A stretch of DNA of 58,368 bases from CAYRDK01 sp043819345 (lineage in GTDB: Bacteria; Omnitrophota; Gorgyraeia; Velamenicoccales; Velamenicoccaceae). Below, piece by piece: positions 25,985-34,596 of the stretch (within the stretch, counting starts at the first letter, position 1; each line of letters opens with the position of its first letter). The translations under genes and the position numbers were made by a program. The notes under the pieces are model-generated. The model worked only from the letters and a program-made list of their open reading frames with translations, was not told where the DNA came from and did no database searches. Location: NCBI GenBank assembly GCA_043819345.1, contig JBDREX010000047.1, positions 1 through 58,368 of the forward strand, in the 5' to 3' direction.

Positions 25985-27013
25985 TTAACTCCTCTCAGCC
26001 TTCAATTGGCCGCAGGCAGCCATAATGTCGCGGCCTCGCGTTATACGCAACGTCACATCAATACCGTTTTTTAACAGATAGTCTTTAAAAAATAAAAGTT
26101 CCATTTTTGTAGGCGGCTTATACATGCCCCGTGCATTCGTTTCATTATAAGGAATGAGGTTAACCCGGCATATCAATCCACGTAATAATTTTACCAAGGC
26201 CTGCGCGTCCTCTAAGCTAGTATTAAATCCGCTCAAAAGCACATACTCAAACGTAATTTTTCTTTTTGTGGCATTAGCATATTTTTCAATAGCAGGCATT
26301 AAAACCTTTAAGGGATAGCTTTTATTAACAGGCAAAATTTCTTTTCTTTTCGCATCTTGCGCGGCGTGAAGAGAAATAGATAGCTCAATCTGCATCCCTT
26401 CTTTGGACAGGCGTTCAATAGCAGGTGCCAAACCAACAGATGAAATCGTCATCTTCCGGATACCTAAATTGATACCCTTCTCATGATTTAATATCCGTAT
26501 AGCTTTCAAAAGATTATCATAGTTATCTAAAGGCTCGCCAATGCCCATAAAAATAACATTGGAAATCCGCTCGGGAGCTACCTTTTTTTTAATAGCAAGA
26601 AACTGGCCTAATATTTCTGAGGTATCCAAATTTCTTTTAAAACCTTTTGAACCACTCGCGCAAAAAGCACAAGCAAACCGACAACCTACCTGTGTTGAAA
26701 GACACACACTTAAGCGGTCTGATGAAGGAATCAAAACACTCTCAATAAAAGCACCGTCTTCTAGCTTAAAAAGAAATTTTTCAACTCTATCAGCAGACAC
26801 CTCAATGCGCTCAGTTAAAAGGGGAGAAATTTTATAGTATTGGGCAATTTTATCACGAGCCTCGCCGGAGAGATTCTTCATGGAGACAAAATCTATCGCG
26901 TCTTTTTTATAAACCCAATCAAACACTTGTTTAGCGCGGTAAGATTCAACACCCAGAAGCTTAAAATTTTTCTCAAGCTCCTCTAATGTAAAACAACGAA
27001 TATCTTGTATCAC
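25985..27013 (-). CDS. rlmN: Dual-specificity 23S rRNA A2503 / tRNA A37 methyltransferase
   Basis: Radical SAM methyltransferase that adds a methyl group to C2 of adenosine 2503 in 23S rRNA. The 342-aa protein has the cluster motif CRFACAFC (Cys111, Cys115, Cys118) and the motif FMGIGEPLDNYDN. The C-terminal DIMAACGQL holds the second catalytic cysteine. Start is GTG 27013. Length and motifs are normal. It consumes two SAM and releases 5'-deoxyadenosine, one of several such enzymes in this window. Confidence 0.96.
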   Translation of the reverse strand: MIQDIRCFTLEELEKNFKLLGVESYRAKQVFDWVYKKDAIDFVSMKNLSGEARDKIAQYYKISPLLTERIEVSADRVEKFLFKLEDGAFIESVLIPSSDRLSVCLSTQVGCRFACAFCASGSKGFKRNLDTSEILGQFLAIKKKVAPERISNVIFMGIGEPLDNYDNLLKAIRILNHEKGINLGIRKMTISSVGLAPAIERLSKEGMQIELSISLHAAQDAKRKEILPVNKSYPLKVLMPAIEKYANATKRKITFEYVLLSGFNTSLEDAQALVKLLRGLICRVNLIPYNETNARGMYKPPTKMELLFFKDYLLKNGIDVTLRITRGRDIMAACGQLKAERS

Positions 27014-27104
27014 TGAACACCCCTGATTGGCCTACCTCATTTTTTGAGGCAGACATCTAGCAGAATTCCGCCGAATCATTAAACAAAGGCGAAAACCTCT
27101 AACG

Positions 27105-27153
27105 TAAAAAGCGCAAATGACACATCAAAAGCTTGGCTTTTGATGTGTCATTT
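27105..27153 (-). terminator. Terminator of the hydrogenase operon, overlapping the protease stop codon
   Basis: A perfect 18-bp stem (arms 27153-27136 and 27132-27115, loop 3 nt) is followed on the minus strand by GCGC and five T residues. Its outer arm AAATGACAC includes the TGA stop of the maturation protease gene. The same nine bases start the 19-bp hairpin that includes the hypC stop codon at 36702. Confidence 0.85.
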
Positions 27154-27624
27154 AAACCATGATTCAATAAAACAGCTTATTTCATCCACAAGGCGCGCTT
27201 GTACTGCCTCAAGCTCAGATGTCATCTGAAGGCCATAATCAACATTCTTAACCTGGATACCGGCAATACAAATCTCCGCCTTAACTCCTAATGTTTCACA
27301 CAATCGCAACAGGTCACTTAAAGCCAACTCGTGTGAGGACAACTTTTTTTCATTAAAACCGAGATGAACATCAGAAAGCTGAAAAATTTTTAACTCACCC
27401 GGCTCCAATTCGGCGTCAATAGCATCTATCAAAAGAACCGCATCATATTTTTCAATGTGATGCGCCAAATCAAAACTTGCAATCCCAAAATCCTGAAAAG
27501 CGATATCGCTATTCTGCCATTTTTGCCGCAAAGCTTCAAGCAATTTAATACCAATACCATCATCCGAACGCAAAACATTGCCCAGGCCTATCACCGCGTA
27601 CTTTTTACAAGAAGGCTCAGACAT
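27148..27624 (-). CDS. [NiFe]-hydrogenase maturation endopeptidase (HycI/HyaD family)
   Basis: Removes the C-terminal peptide of the large subunit after nickel insertion. With ATG 27624 (overlapping the large-subunit stop as TAATG) the protein has 158 aa and opens MSEPSCKKYAVIGLGN. Family motifs are GLGNVLRSDDGIG with the Ni-sensing acid, then LLIDAIDAE with the second acid, and SSHELALSDLL with the histidine. The target is encoded directly upstream: its DPCISCSTH end is followed by seven residues to be cleaved. The gene is translationally coupled to that subunit. Confidence 0.93.
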   Translation of the reverse strand: MSEPSCKKYAVIGLGNVLRSDDGIGIKLLEALRQKWQNSDIAFQDFGIASFDLAHHIEKYDAVLLIDAIDAELEPGELKIFQLSDVHLGFNEKKLSSHELALSDLLRLCETLGVKAEICIAGIQVKNVDYGLQMTSELEAVQARLVDEISCFIESWFK

Positions 27625-28967
27625 TAAACAAACTTTACATCCAAAAGATGTGTTGAGCAGGAAATACACGGATCATACGCGCGAGCCAACATTTCCAGCG
27701 TCAGTGTCATTTCTTCTTTGTTCTGCTTCTCTATGATCTCAGGAACTATTTTTTTCATATCCGACTCCAAGTTATTAATATTCTGATTCGTCGGAATAAT
27801 GCAATTAGCGTGTGTTACAACCCCGCTGCCATCAACCGTATAATCATGAAACAAAATGCCCCGCGGCACTTCAACCGCGCTAACTCCACGGCCGGCCTTT
27901 GTCTTAATAGGCCACTGGTCTTTTTTCGGAAATGTCGTTACTAAAACCTTTTCTTCATTAACGCCATCTTTGAGTAAGCGCTCAACAATAGAAATGGCTT
28001 CTTCCAAACAATGCCCATACTCAACCACCTGGGCAATCGTATTCATAAACGTGTTATAATTCGGCTGCTTTAATCCTAATTCGCAAGCAACCTGCTTGCC
28101 CTTTTTATTCAACTTCTGTGCATTCAAATTAAAGCGGGCTAGTGCACCAACCATATAAGACGCGTCATTAACTGTTACGAACTTAGCCGAAGAATAATCA
28201 CGAACCTCTTCTTTAATCACATCCAAATAATTCTGGTCATCAACCAGTTTTTTGCCGTTAATATTGATCTTGCCATCATAGAAAGCATATTCTTCATCAC
28301 TTGATAAAGCGACATATTGCGCCTCTGGCCTCTCATAAGATGGCAAGCTTAATTTCTTAAACAAAGCGACCGTTTCATCAAAATCACCGCGCGCTTCAAT
28401 CATCATATCATAAAGCTTCTTGAGTTCCCCCTTATCAGGGATCTTTGTCATGCCACCAATGGCAAGCGAAATCGGATGCGTGTGCCGCCCGACCAAGACT
28501 TCACAACCATAATCCGACACTTTTTTCATACGAAACGCCATTTCAATAACAGGGCGATGCGTTTTAACAAGTGGCATAATGCTTTTAACACCCAATAAAT
28601 CCGGAGCAACTAAAATATAGTAATGTAACAAATGGCTATCCATCTGTTCAAAATGGAGCAAGAGCTTGCGCAACATAATCGTATCTTCATGCGGCGTTAC
28701 CCCTATAGCACGTTCTGAAGCCTTAAGCGAAGCCAAGCTATGCCCGCAGGAACAAATTCCGCAAATTCTTGACGTCAAATGCTGAGCCTCATAAACCAAT
28801 CGCCCGCGCAACATTGTTTCAAAAAAACGGGCAGACTCAATCACTTTAAATTTACATTCCTGTAATTTACCGCCCTTGACATCAACGGTAATATCCCCAT
28901 GTCCTTCGACACGCGTGAGATAATGAACATCTATTTTTACGTCTTTACTTTTTCCACTCTTTTCCAT
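27624..28967 (-). CDS. hydA: Group 3b [NiFe]-hydrogenase large (alpha) subunit
   Basis: Catalytic subunit of a cytoplasmic NAD(P)-linked hydrogenase (sulfhydrogenase type). ATG 28967 was chosen for its GAGAGGG site; the protein then has 447 aa. Nickel ligands are RICGICSCGH (Cys69, Cys72) and DPCISCSTH at the C terminus (Cys434, Cys437, with His440). The following LLDVKFV is the peptide removed on maturation. The gene overlaps the small-subunit gene by 23 nt. The order hydB-hydG-hydD-hydA is the same as in archaeal sulfhydrogenase operons. Confidence 0.96.
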   Translation of the reverse strand: MEKSGKSKDVKIDVHYLTRVEGHGDITVDVKGGKLQECKFKVIESARFFETMLRGRLVYEAQHLTSRICGICSCGHSLASLKASERAIGVTPHEDTIMLRKLLLHFEQMDSHLLHYYILVAPDLLGVKSIMPLVKTHRPVIEMAFRMKKVSDYGCEVLVGRHTHPISLAIGGMTKIPDKGELKKLYDMMIEARGDFDETVALFKKLSLPSYERPEAQYVALSSDEEYAFYDGKININGKKLVDDQNYLDVIKEEVRDYSSAKFVTVNDASYMVGALARFNLNAQKLNKKGKQVACELGLKQPNYNTFMNTIAQVVEYGHCLEEAISIVERLLKDGVNEEKVLVTTFPKKDQWPIKTKAGRGVSAVEVPRGILFHDYTVDGSGVVTHANCIIPTNQNINNLESDMKKIVPEIIEKQNKEEMTLTLEMLARAYDPCISCSTHLLDVKFV

Positions 28968-29715
28968 ACTTAGCCCTCTCTTTTTTGCAACCCGCATAGA
29001 GTGTAAATTTATCCAGGATTTCATCAACGGTTAATCCATATTTTTCTAAGATATCTTTTTGCGCGTTTTGGCCCGGATTATCAATCAGGCCGCGGCAGCC
29101 TACGCAAACACTGCCATGGTTAATCAACCAAGAATTACATCCCGCGCGTGTCACAGGCCCCAAGCAAAAGAGCCCTTTTTCGTAAGCACAGATATTTTCA
29201 TTCTGCTTACATTCCACACATACGGGGTATTGTGGCACCTGATAAGGCTTACCCATCAGCGCGCACTGAATCACCTTTAAAAACTCCGGCCCATGAACAG
29301 GGCAACCATGAACATAATAATCCACGTGCACAATCTCATCAATAGAGCGCGTTTGCGTCGAATCCTTAACAGGATCCACATCACCATAAACAGCCTTTTT
29401 CTGCTCGTCTAAAGGTTTGTAATTCTTCAGGCCATTGATACCGCCAATGGTAGCACAAGAACCTAAAGCGATAATCACCTTAGCCTTTGCGGCGATCTTC
29501 TTTAAACGCTCCTCATCGTGCTTGGAGGAGATGCTGCCTTCAATGATGGCAACATCATAATCCTGCCCGTCTTCACTCATAATTTCTCTAAAATTTACAA
29601 TATCCACCAACTTCGTCAACTCCAGAAGAGTCGGCCCTAAATTAGCCACTTCAAGCTGACAACCTTCACAATCCGCAAAATCAAAAAAAGCAACTTTTGG
29701 CTTAGGTTTAGACAT
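28945..29715 (-). CDS. hydD: Group 3b [NiFe]-hydrogenase small (delta) subunit
   Basis: Electron-transfer subunit carrying iron-sulfur clusters. ATG 29715 has GGAGAG at good distance and gives MSKPKPKVAFFDFADCEGCQ, the normal opening with proximal-cluster Cys16 and Cys19. GSCATIGG and VHGCPVHGPE give the rest of that site. Further cysteines in CVECKQNENIC, FCLGPVTRAGC and CVGCRG bind medial and distal clusters. The 256-aa length and lack of a Tat signal point to a cytoplasmic group 3 enzyme. It overlaps hydG by 8 nt. Confidence 0.95.
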   Translation of the reverse strand: MSKPKPKVAFFDFADCEGCQLEVANLGPTLLELTKLVDIVNFREIMSEDGQDYDVAIIEGSISSKHDEERLKKIAAKAKVIIALGSCATIGGINGLKNYKPLDEQKKAVYGDVDPVKDSTQTRSIDEIVHVDYYVHGCPVHGPEFLKVIQCALMGKPYQVPQYPVCVECKQNENICAYEKGLFCLGPVTRAGCNSWLINHGSVCVGCRGLIDNPGQNAQKDILEKYGLTVDEILDKFTLYAGCKKERAKYGKEWKK

Positions 29716-30583
29716 GGCACTCTCCTTCATGGCACTCGCCTTCAAGCTCTCTAAGCTGAGCGTAACTGAAAACAGGCCCGCATTGGCACACATAAACATT
29801 TTTAATCTGGCAATGCCCGCATTTACCTAATCCGCATTTCATCTTTCTCTCTAAAGAAACAATGATCTGATGCTCAGGTATATTCTTTTTCAAAAGTTCA
29901 ACAATAACATATTTATACATAACCGGCGGGCCAACAACAACCGCATAAGTCCTTTTAGGATCCAGATTCGTTCCGGGGATAAGGCTTGTAATCAATCCGA
30001 CATTACCCTTCCAGTCAGGATCACCTTTATCAACCGTACACTGAAATTTAATATCCGCTCTCTTTTGCCATGTAGCAACTTCATCACCAAAAAGCATGTC
30101 CTTTGATGTCTTGCAACCTAAAAGAATCTGAACCTCTCCAAAATCTTTGCGCTGATCAAGAATATAATGGATTAAAGACCTTAACGGAACAATACCTAAA
30201 CCGCCAGCAACGATCAAAAGGTCATTGCCATGCATCTTATCCAAAGGAAAAGCATTCCCGAAAGGCCCGCGAATACCCAGCGTATCTCCGATTTCAAGCT
30301 TATGCATCGCTGTCGTCAAGGAACCTATCTTTCTGACCGTTAAATCAAAATACCCTTTGCTCGTCGGAGAAGAACAGATAGAAATAGGCGCCTCTCCATA
30401 TCCAAACAAGGACACCTGAACAAACTGCCCTGGAGTGTGCCCTAACTCTTTTTTTCCGTCTAATTCGATACGAAAAAACTTTTCAAGTTCCGTAGGCCGG
30501 TGTGTTTTAACAATTTTCGCCTTCATCGGTTTATAAGGGGAAGTCCTCAATGTCTCCTGAAAAGCCTGCTCTGCGTTGTTCAT
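29708..30583 (-). CDS. hydG: Hydrogenase gamma subunit, FAD/NAD(P)-binding with [2Fe-2S] cluster
   Basis: Diaphorase-type subunit passing electrons between NAD(P)H and the hydrogenase. The 291-aa protein has an FNR-like FAD domain (PISICSSPTSKG; LGIRGPFGNAFPL) and an NAD(P) domain (LLIVAGGLGIVPLRSLI; VVVGPPVMYKY). A C-terminal cysteine cluster (MKCGLGKCGHCQI, then VYVCQCGPVF) binds [2Fe-2S]. It belongs to the family shared with dihydroorotate dehydrogenase electron-transfer subunits and anaerobic sulfite reductase AsrB. It overlaps hydB by 4 nt. The tail EGECHEGECHV has two extra Cys-His pairs, which is unusual. Confidence 0.94.
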   Translation of the reverse strand: MNNAEQAFQETLRTSPYKPMKAKIVKTHRPTELEKFFRIELDGKKELGHTPGQFVQVSLFGYGEAPISICSSPTSKGYFDLTVRKIGSLTTAMHKLEIGDTLGIRGPFGNAFPLDKMHGNDLLIVAGGLGIVPLRSLIHYILDQRKDFGEVQILLGCKTSKDMLFGDEVATWQKRADIKFQCTVDKGDPDWKGNVGLITSLIPGTNLDPKRTYAVVVGPPVMYKYVIVELLKKNIPEHQIIVSLERKMKCGLGKCGHCQIKNVYVCQCGPVFSYAQLRELEGECHEGECHV

Positions 30584-31617
30584 TTCGCCCCCCTTTCATC
30601 TACAAGCGTATTGACGGTTTCAATCAAGCTGATTTTCGCCATACAATTACGGCTACACCGCCCGCAGCCTGTACAAAAATATTTATTAAACTTTTCTACC
30701 GGGTACTTAAACTTGCGGTAAAACCGATGCCTCTGCCGCCCATCACGGCCAGCACGAAAATCTTCGCCTGTAGCGACTTTTGCAAAATCATCCATCTGGC
30801 AATAGCTCCACACACGTGAACGCGTGCCGTGATTTAAATCAAGGTCCATATCATCCACCACATCAAAACAATAGCATGTCGGACACACCGCTGTACAATT
30901 CGTACAACCCACACAACGCTTTCCCACATCTTCCCAAACCGCGCTAAAAAATCCTTCTTCGAAAGCCTTTTCAACTTCACCAATCTCAGCTTTAAATTCA
31001 TTTTTAAATATCTTCACCTTTTGGGCGCGCGCGTCATCCAATTTCTTTTTGCCCGCATCATCCAATGGATGAATATACTGTTTACCCGCTATCAATTTTT
31101 CGCCCTTGTCAGAATTAACATGCAAGACATATTCTGTACCGACATCTGTCATCATGATATCGTATCCGCCTTTAGGCGTGTGTGTGCCAACAGCCGCACA
31201 CGATGCAAACTCATCACAATAATGCATGCACTCAAACCCAATAATCGTCATCTTCTCTTTTCTGTTAAGATAGTTCGGATCCACCGGCTTCTCATTAAAT
31301 ACAACATCCATGCACTGAATACCTGCAATATCACAAGTGTGCACACCAAAAAGGATAAACTCTTCAAACTCTTTAATAGCCTTTTCAGTTTTAAAAGGCT
31401 CTATTTTAAAATTTAATAATTGTTCTTTCTGAGGAAAATAATACTTTTTGGGAGGTAAAATCGTCGGGATATATTCCAAGGCCATCTCTTCAAATTCGTC
31501 TACAGGGCCAAAAACAAACGCCGTTTCCTTGCGTTTAGGGCCATAAATTTTGCCCTTATCTTTTAAAGAATCAAACCACCGCCCTGCATCACCCTTCTTC
31601 ATAATCGCGTATTTCAT
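30580..31617 (-). CDS. hydB: Hydrogenase beta subunit with two [4Fe-4S] clusters
   Basis: Ferredoxin-like subunit of the group 3b complex, related to AsrA. Start ATG 31617 has GGGAGA close upstream and gives MKYAIMKKGDAG (345 aa). The C-terminal third has two cluster motifs: CVGCTNCTAVCPTCYC and FCTGCGRCSRNC. An arginine/tyrosine-rich segment (GRDGRQRHRFYRKFKY) lies between them, as in other family members. It is the first structural gene; hypE and hypA lie directly upstream on the same strand. Confidence 0.93.
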   Translation of the reverse strand: MKYAIMKKGDAGRWFDSLKDKGKIYGPKRKETAFVFGPVDEFEEMALEYIPTILPPKKYYFPQKEQLLNFKIEPFKTEKAIKEFEEFILFGVHTCDIAGIQCMDVVFNEKPVDPNYLNRKEKMTIIGFECMHYCDEFASCAAVGTHTPKGGYDIMMTDVGTEYVLHVNSDKGEKLIAGKQYIHPLDDAGKKKLDDARAQKVKIFKNEFKAEIGEVEKAFEEGFFSAVWEDVGKRCVGCTNCTAVCPTCYCFDVVDDMDLDLNHGTRSRVWSYCQMDDFAKVATGEDFRAGRDGRQRHRFYRKFKYPVEKFNKYFCTGCGRCSRNCMAKISLIETVNTLVDERGAK

Positions 31618-31688
31618 GCTGTCTCCCATGTTTACGGTGTATTGGAAATTCAAAAATATTTTGTTTTACATGTCACACAGCTATGCCC

Positions 31689-31937
31689 TTACTCCTTAAA
31701 TCTTACGCTTACAAGCTTAGCTTCCTGGCCAAAAGGGACTTTTTGAATGTCCAGCTTCAAACCCTGCCAGGCTGTCCCTTTGGTAGCTTCATCAAAATGA
31801 AATCGGAAGTGCCCTTCATCCAGTGAACCAAATTCAGACAGCTCTACAGTGATCGCCTCAACGGGTTTAGCCCCATTGTCGCGCGCGACATCTTCAACGA
31901 TTTTTAGCATATTTTGAATAAGAGATATTTCATGCAT
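31689..31937 (-). CDS. hypA: Short HypA-like nickel chaperone lacking the zinc-ribbon domain
   Basis: HypA delivers nickel to the hydrogenase large subunit together with HypB. The 82-aa product has the family start MHEISLIQNMLKIVED with the Ni ligand His2 and continues through VELSEFGSLDEGHFRFHFDEATKG. The zinc module with paired CxxC motifs, normally between about residues 70 and 105, is entirely missing. The last strand (KLVSVRFKE) seems joined directly to the first domain. There are no cysteines at all. It starts one base after the hypE stop. No hypB is present in the window. Confidence 0.8.
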   Translation of the reverse strand: MHEISLIQNMLKIVEDVARDNGAKPVEAITVELSEFGSLDEGHFRFHFDEATKGTAWQGLKLDIQKVPFGQEAKLVSVRFKE

Positions 31938-32936
31938 CTAGCATATCCTCGGAATGGGTTCGCGCATTGGCATGCTTAGAAGTTTTCTGCCGCCAATAGA
32001 TGTTTCAAGATATACGCGCGGTTTTTTTTCATTCAGAACTTCACCGATAATAGACGCCTGCCGACTTAGAGGATGCTTTTTAAGAATGTTTAAAGCTTTA
32101 TCGGCATCGGATGCGCTAATAAAGAAAATCATCTTTCCTTCATTAGCAATGTCCAATAATTCAAGACCAAGAATCTCACTTAAATTTCTACAGGAGGCAC
32201 TTACGGGGATTCGCTCCTCTCTCAAAAGAAAAGATAACCCACACCCAGCAGCGATTTCATTGGTTGCTGCAGATATTCCACCACGCGTAGGATCACGCAT
32301 AAAATGAATATCGATATTCTCTTGGAACAGTAATTTTACAACAGGCCACAGAGAGTTGCAATCACTTTTTACCTTTCCCCCATAGCTGAACTTTTCACGC
32401 GACAAAAGGATGCTCAAACCATGCTGAGCAACTAAACCATTGATCAGAATTTTATCACCTGCCTTAATCTTATTTACATCCAGCCGTTTACATGCCAATC
32501 CTATACCGGCTGTATTAATAAAAAGCTTGTCCGCTTTACCGCGCGGCACAACTTTTGTATCACCCGCGACAATCTTTACATTCGCCTTTTTAGCCTCTTG
32601 GGCCATAGATAAAACAACTTTTTTCAAAATCTCATACGGCAAGCCTTCTTCTATAATGAACCCGGCAGTTAAATATAGAGGCTGCGCCCCACAAGAAGCC
32701 AAATCATTCACCGTACCGCAAACGGCCATCTTGCCGATATCACCACCTGGAAAAAAAATCGGATCCACCACATAAGAATCTGTGGTCATAGCGTATTCAC
32801 CTTTCTTTAAAGCCAAAACTGCTGAATCATCAAGCTTTTCCAGATATTGGTTTTTGAAAGCGGAAATAAAAAGCCCTGTTATCAGCTCATGCGTCAACGC
32901 CCCGCCACCACCGTAAGATAAAGTTATTTTTTCCAT
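31938..32936 (-). CDS. hypE: Hydrogenase maturation protein HypE (carbamoyl dehydratase)
   Basis: Converts the carbamoyl group received from HypF to thiocyanate on its C-terminal cysteine, the source of the cyanide ligands of the NiFe site. The 332-aa protein has the PurM-like fold (LSYGGGGALTHELI, YAMTTDSYVVDP, VAGDTKVVPRG, MRDPTRGG) and ends in the diagnostic PRIC. It is separated from the other hyp genes (hypD, hypC, hypF) by the AbiE islet and a hypothetical gene. Confidence 0.96.
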   Translation of the reverse strand: MEKITLSYGGGGALTHELITGLFISAFKNQYLEKLDDSAVLALKKGEYAMTTDSYVVDPIFFPGGDIGKMAVCGTVNDLASCGAQPLYLTAGFIIEEGLPYEILKKVVLSMAQEAKKANVKIVAGDTKVVPRGKADKLFINTAGIGLACKRLDVNKIKAGDKILINGLVAQHGLSILLSREKFSYGGKVKSDCNSLWPVVKLLFQENIDIHFMRDPTRGGISAATNEIAAGCGLSFLLREERIPVSASCRNLSEILGLELLDIANEGKMIFFISASDADKALNILKKHPLSRQASIIGEVLNEKKPRVYLETSIGGRKLLSMPMREPIPRIC

Positions 32937-32954
32937 TGTATTAAAAAACTTGCC

Positions 32955-33719
32955 CTATTCAACAGTTAGCTCAAAAATGTTCTTGAAAGCATCATCCCAT
33001 TCGCCATTCCATCTAAAAGAAACATTCTTGGTTACCGGTTGTGTATTTTCCGAATAAACTGTAATTTTGAATTTACAAGACTCTTTAGGCGTTATTAAAC
33101 TATCCTGCGAGCCCGGAATAATTTGTTCGGACTTACAATCTTGAGTATCTGTGTGAAAGCAAATTTTTGGCCATTTTCCCGATCCATGATCCAGACGAAT
33201 CAAATCAACAAATACCCCCACCGCTCTATGACGAACATCATGATACATGCTTTTCCAATTCGTCCAAGCTAAAGATAACGGCTGAAAAGTTTTGTCAATA
33301 GTCCCCTCGCAACTTCGCTGGTGTATAACAACATAACAGTTTTTAGCAACTCCAAATCCTGTATTTTCTACTAAAAGTTTAATGCAATGCGCTCTTCCAA
33401 CAACTTTTCGACCTTTAGTTTCAGAATCAGTTAAAGTCAAATCACATAAAGTTACATAGGGCTCCTCCATCTTAAAGCTTACTTTTAATTCATTGAATAA
33501 GATAAAACCTCTAAACTTGTCAATAAAATACGCGACAATAGAAACGGAAAAAGGAATAACTATAACGCTTATAAAATTAATCTGCTCGTTAATTTTAAAG
33601 TCCTTGATTTTGAAAAAATACGCTAATGCAAAATACAATAAATAATACAAACAAAAAATAATCAATATATTTACAAGAATAATGCCTATTGCCCTTATTA
33701 CAATTCTTAAATATTTCAT
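32955..33719 (-). CDS. Membrane protein of unknown function
   Basis: A 254-aa protein; ATG 33719 is chosen because AAGGA lies 6 nt upstream. There are two N-terminal membrane helices (IIRAIGIILVNILII-type at about 8-32, and FISVIVIPFSVSIVAYF at about 46-62). A soluble beta-rich domain follows (VKLLVENTGFGVAKNCYVVI-type pattern), as seen in many accessory membrane proteins of unknown role. It is AT-rich and interrupts the hyp cluster between hypE and the AbiE pair, so it probably belongs to the same insertion. Confidence 0.55.
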   Translation of the reverse strand: MKYLRIVIRAIGIILVNILIIFCLYYLLYFALAYFFKIKDFKINEQINFISVIVIPFSVSIVAYFIDKFRGFILFNELKVSFKMEEPYVTLCDLTLTDSETKGRKVVGRAHCIKLLVENTGFGVAKNCYVVIHQRSCEGTIDKTFQPLSLAWTNWKSMYHDVRHRAVGVFVDLIRLDHGSGKWPKICFHTDTQDCKSEQIIPGSQDSLITPKESCKFKITVYSENTQPVTKNVSFRWNGEWDDAFKNIFELTVE

Positions 33720-33779
33720 GTTATTCCTTAAAAAAGAAAGTGGAACAATGTCAACCATCCTAATTTCAATCGTCAATCA

Positions 33780-33830
33780 TGAAACGATTACCTCTCTTAA
33801 TCGCTTCATTTTTTGATACAATTACAACAC
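33780..33830. repeat. Left copy of a 51-bp repeat flanking the AbiE module
   Basis: Begins with an imperfect hairpin (TGAAACGATTA and TAATCGCTTCA around a 7-nt loop), followed by a TTTTGATACAATTACA segment. From 33797 on, 34 nt match the right copy with two mismatches. The loop is nearly the reverse complement of the loop in the right copy. It overlaps the last codons of the toxin gene by 9 nt. Confidence 0.75.
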
Positions 33831-34595
33831 TTCTCTTAATCTTTTAAATCTTTCAAATATATCCTGGCGCACATCTTGAATGTATTCATCAGGCCCATTT
33901 TCCTCGTCTATTAAAAGGCACCCCTGGCTTGAAACCCTCTCAAAATACTTATTGATATTATTTGATGTGCCAGCTAAATACCCCTCTTTTCTATACTGAG
34001 ACACCTCTTGCAAAACCACATCAATATCTGGAGCATAACGCAAAATAAAATACATATAATAGAGATCCTTGGCCAGTTTTTCCTTATTTTCCCTATCTAC
34101 AAAAGTCGCGCCCTTGTGATATAAAAATGCCGATGGTTTCGGACAATTTAAAATATAGTTTTTGTTTGCCTGAATATTTATCGGGATGCGATGGCTCAAA
34201 AGAAAATCAAATTTATCAATCCTATTCACCTGAATCTGCAAACCAACCATCTTTTCAACCATCTTTTTATCTGCTGACGGATAAGTGATGAATTCCACCG
34301 GAATTTTTTCTTTATATAACACAACCGGGTACAACCTATCCATTCTCAGATGCCGCTCTTTGTAGCTCAAAGACGAAAGTGTTTCAAAAATTGTTTTTGG
34401 ATACTCTTTTGTTAATGATTGATCCACACCAAAATCTATATCCACCGTACGCACCGGATTTCGCGCAATTGTTTTCCATAGAAAACTTGAATAAATATAC
34501 GGCATCCACCCGCCCACAAGTGTCAAGTCCGGCAGATAATTGCTGACATCATCAAGCACATCAAAAAATACGGCCTGGATCTTCTCGAAACTCAT
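33822..34595 (-). CDS. AbiEii-type nucleotidyltransferase (toxin of a type IV TA system)
   Basis: A 257-aa protein with an MNT-like nucleotidyltransferase core. LVGGWMPYIY (about residues 25-34) and TVDIDFGV (about 50-57, with the paired metal-binding aspartates) form the active site. The later KDLYYMYFIL segment is typical of the helical half of AbiEii. In the AbiE system this enzyme causes reversible growth arrest and can abort phage infection. It ends at the left 51-bp repeat and starts 1 nt after the antitoxin stop codon. Confidence 0.8.
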   Translation of the reverse strand: MSFEKIQAVFFDVLDDVSNYLPDLTLVGGWMPYIYSSFLWKTIARNPVRTVDIDFGVDQSLTKEYPKTIFETLSSLSYKERHLRMDRLYPVVLYKEKIPVEFITYPSADKKMVEKMVGLQIQVNRIDKFDFLLSHRIPINIQANKNYILNCPKPSAFLYHKGATFVDRENKEKLAKDLYYMYFILRYAPDIDVVLQEVSQYRKEGYLAGTSNNINKYFERVSSQGCLLIDEENGPDEYIQDVRQDIFERFKRLREVL

Positions 34596-34596
34596 C

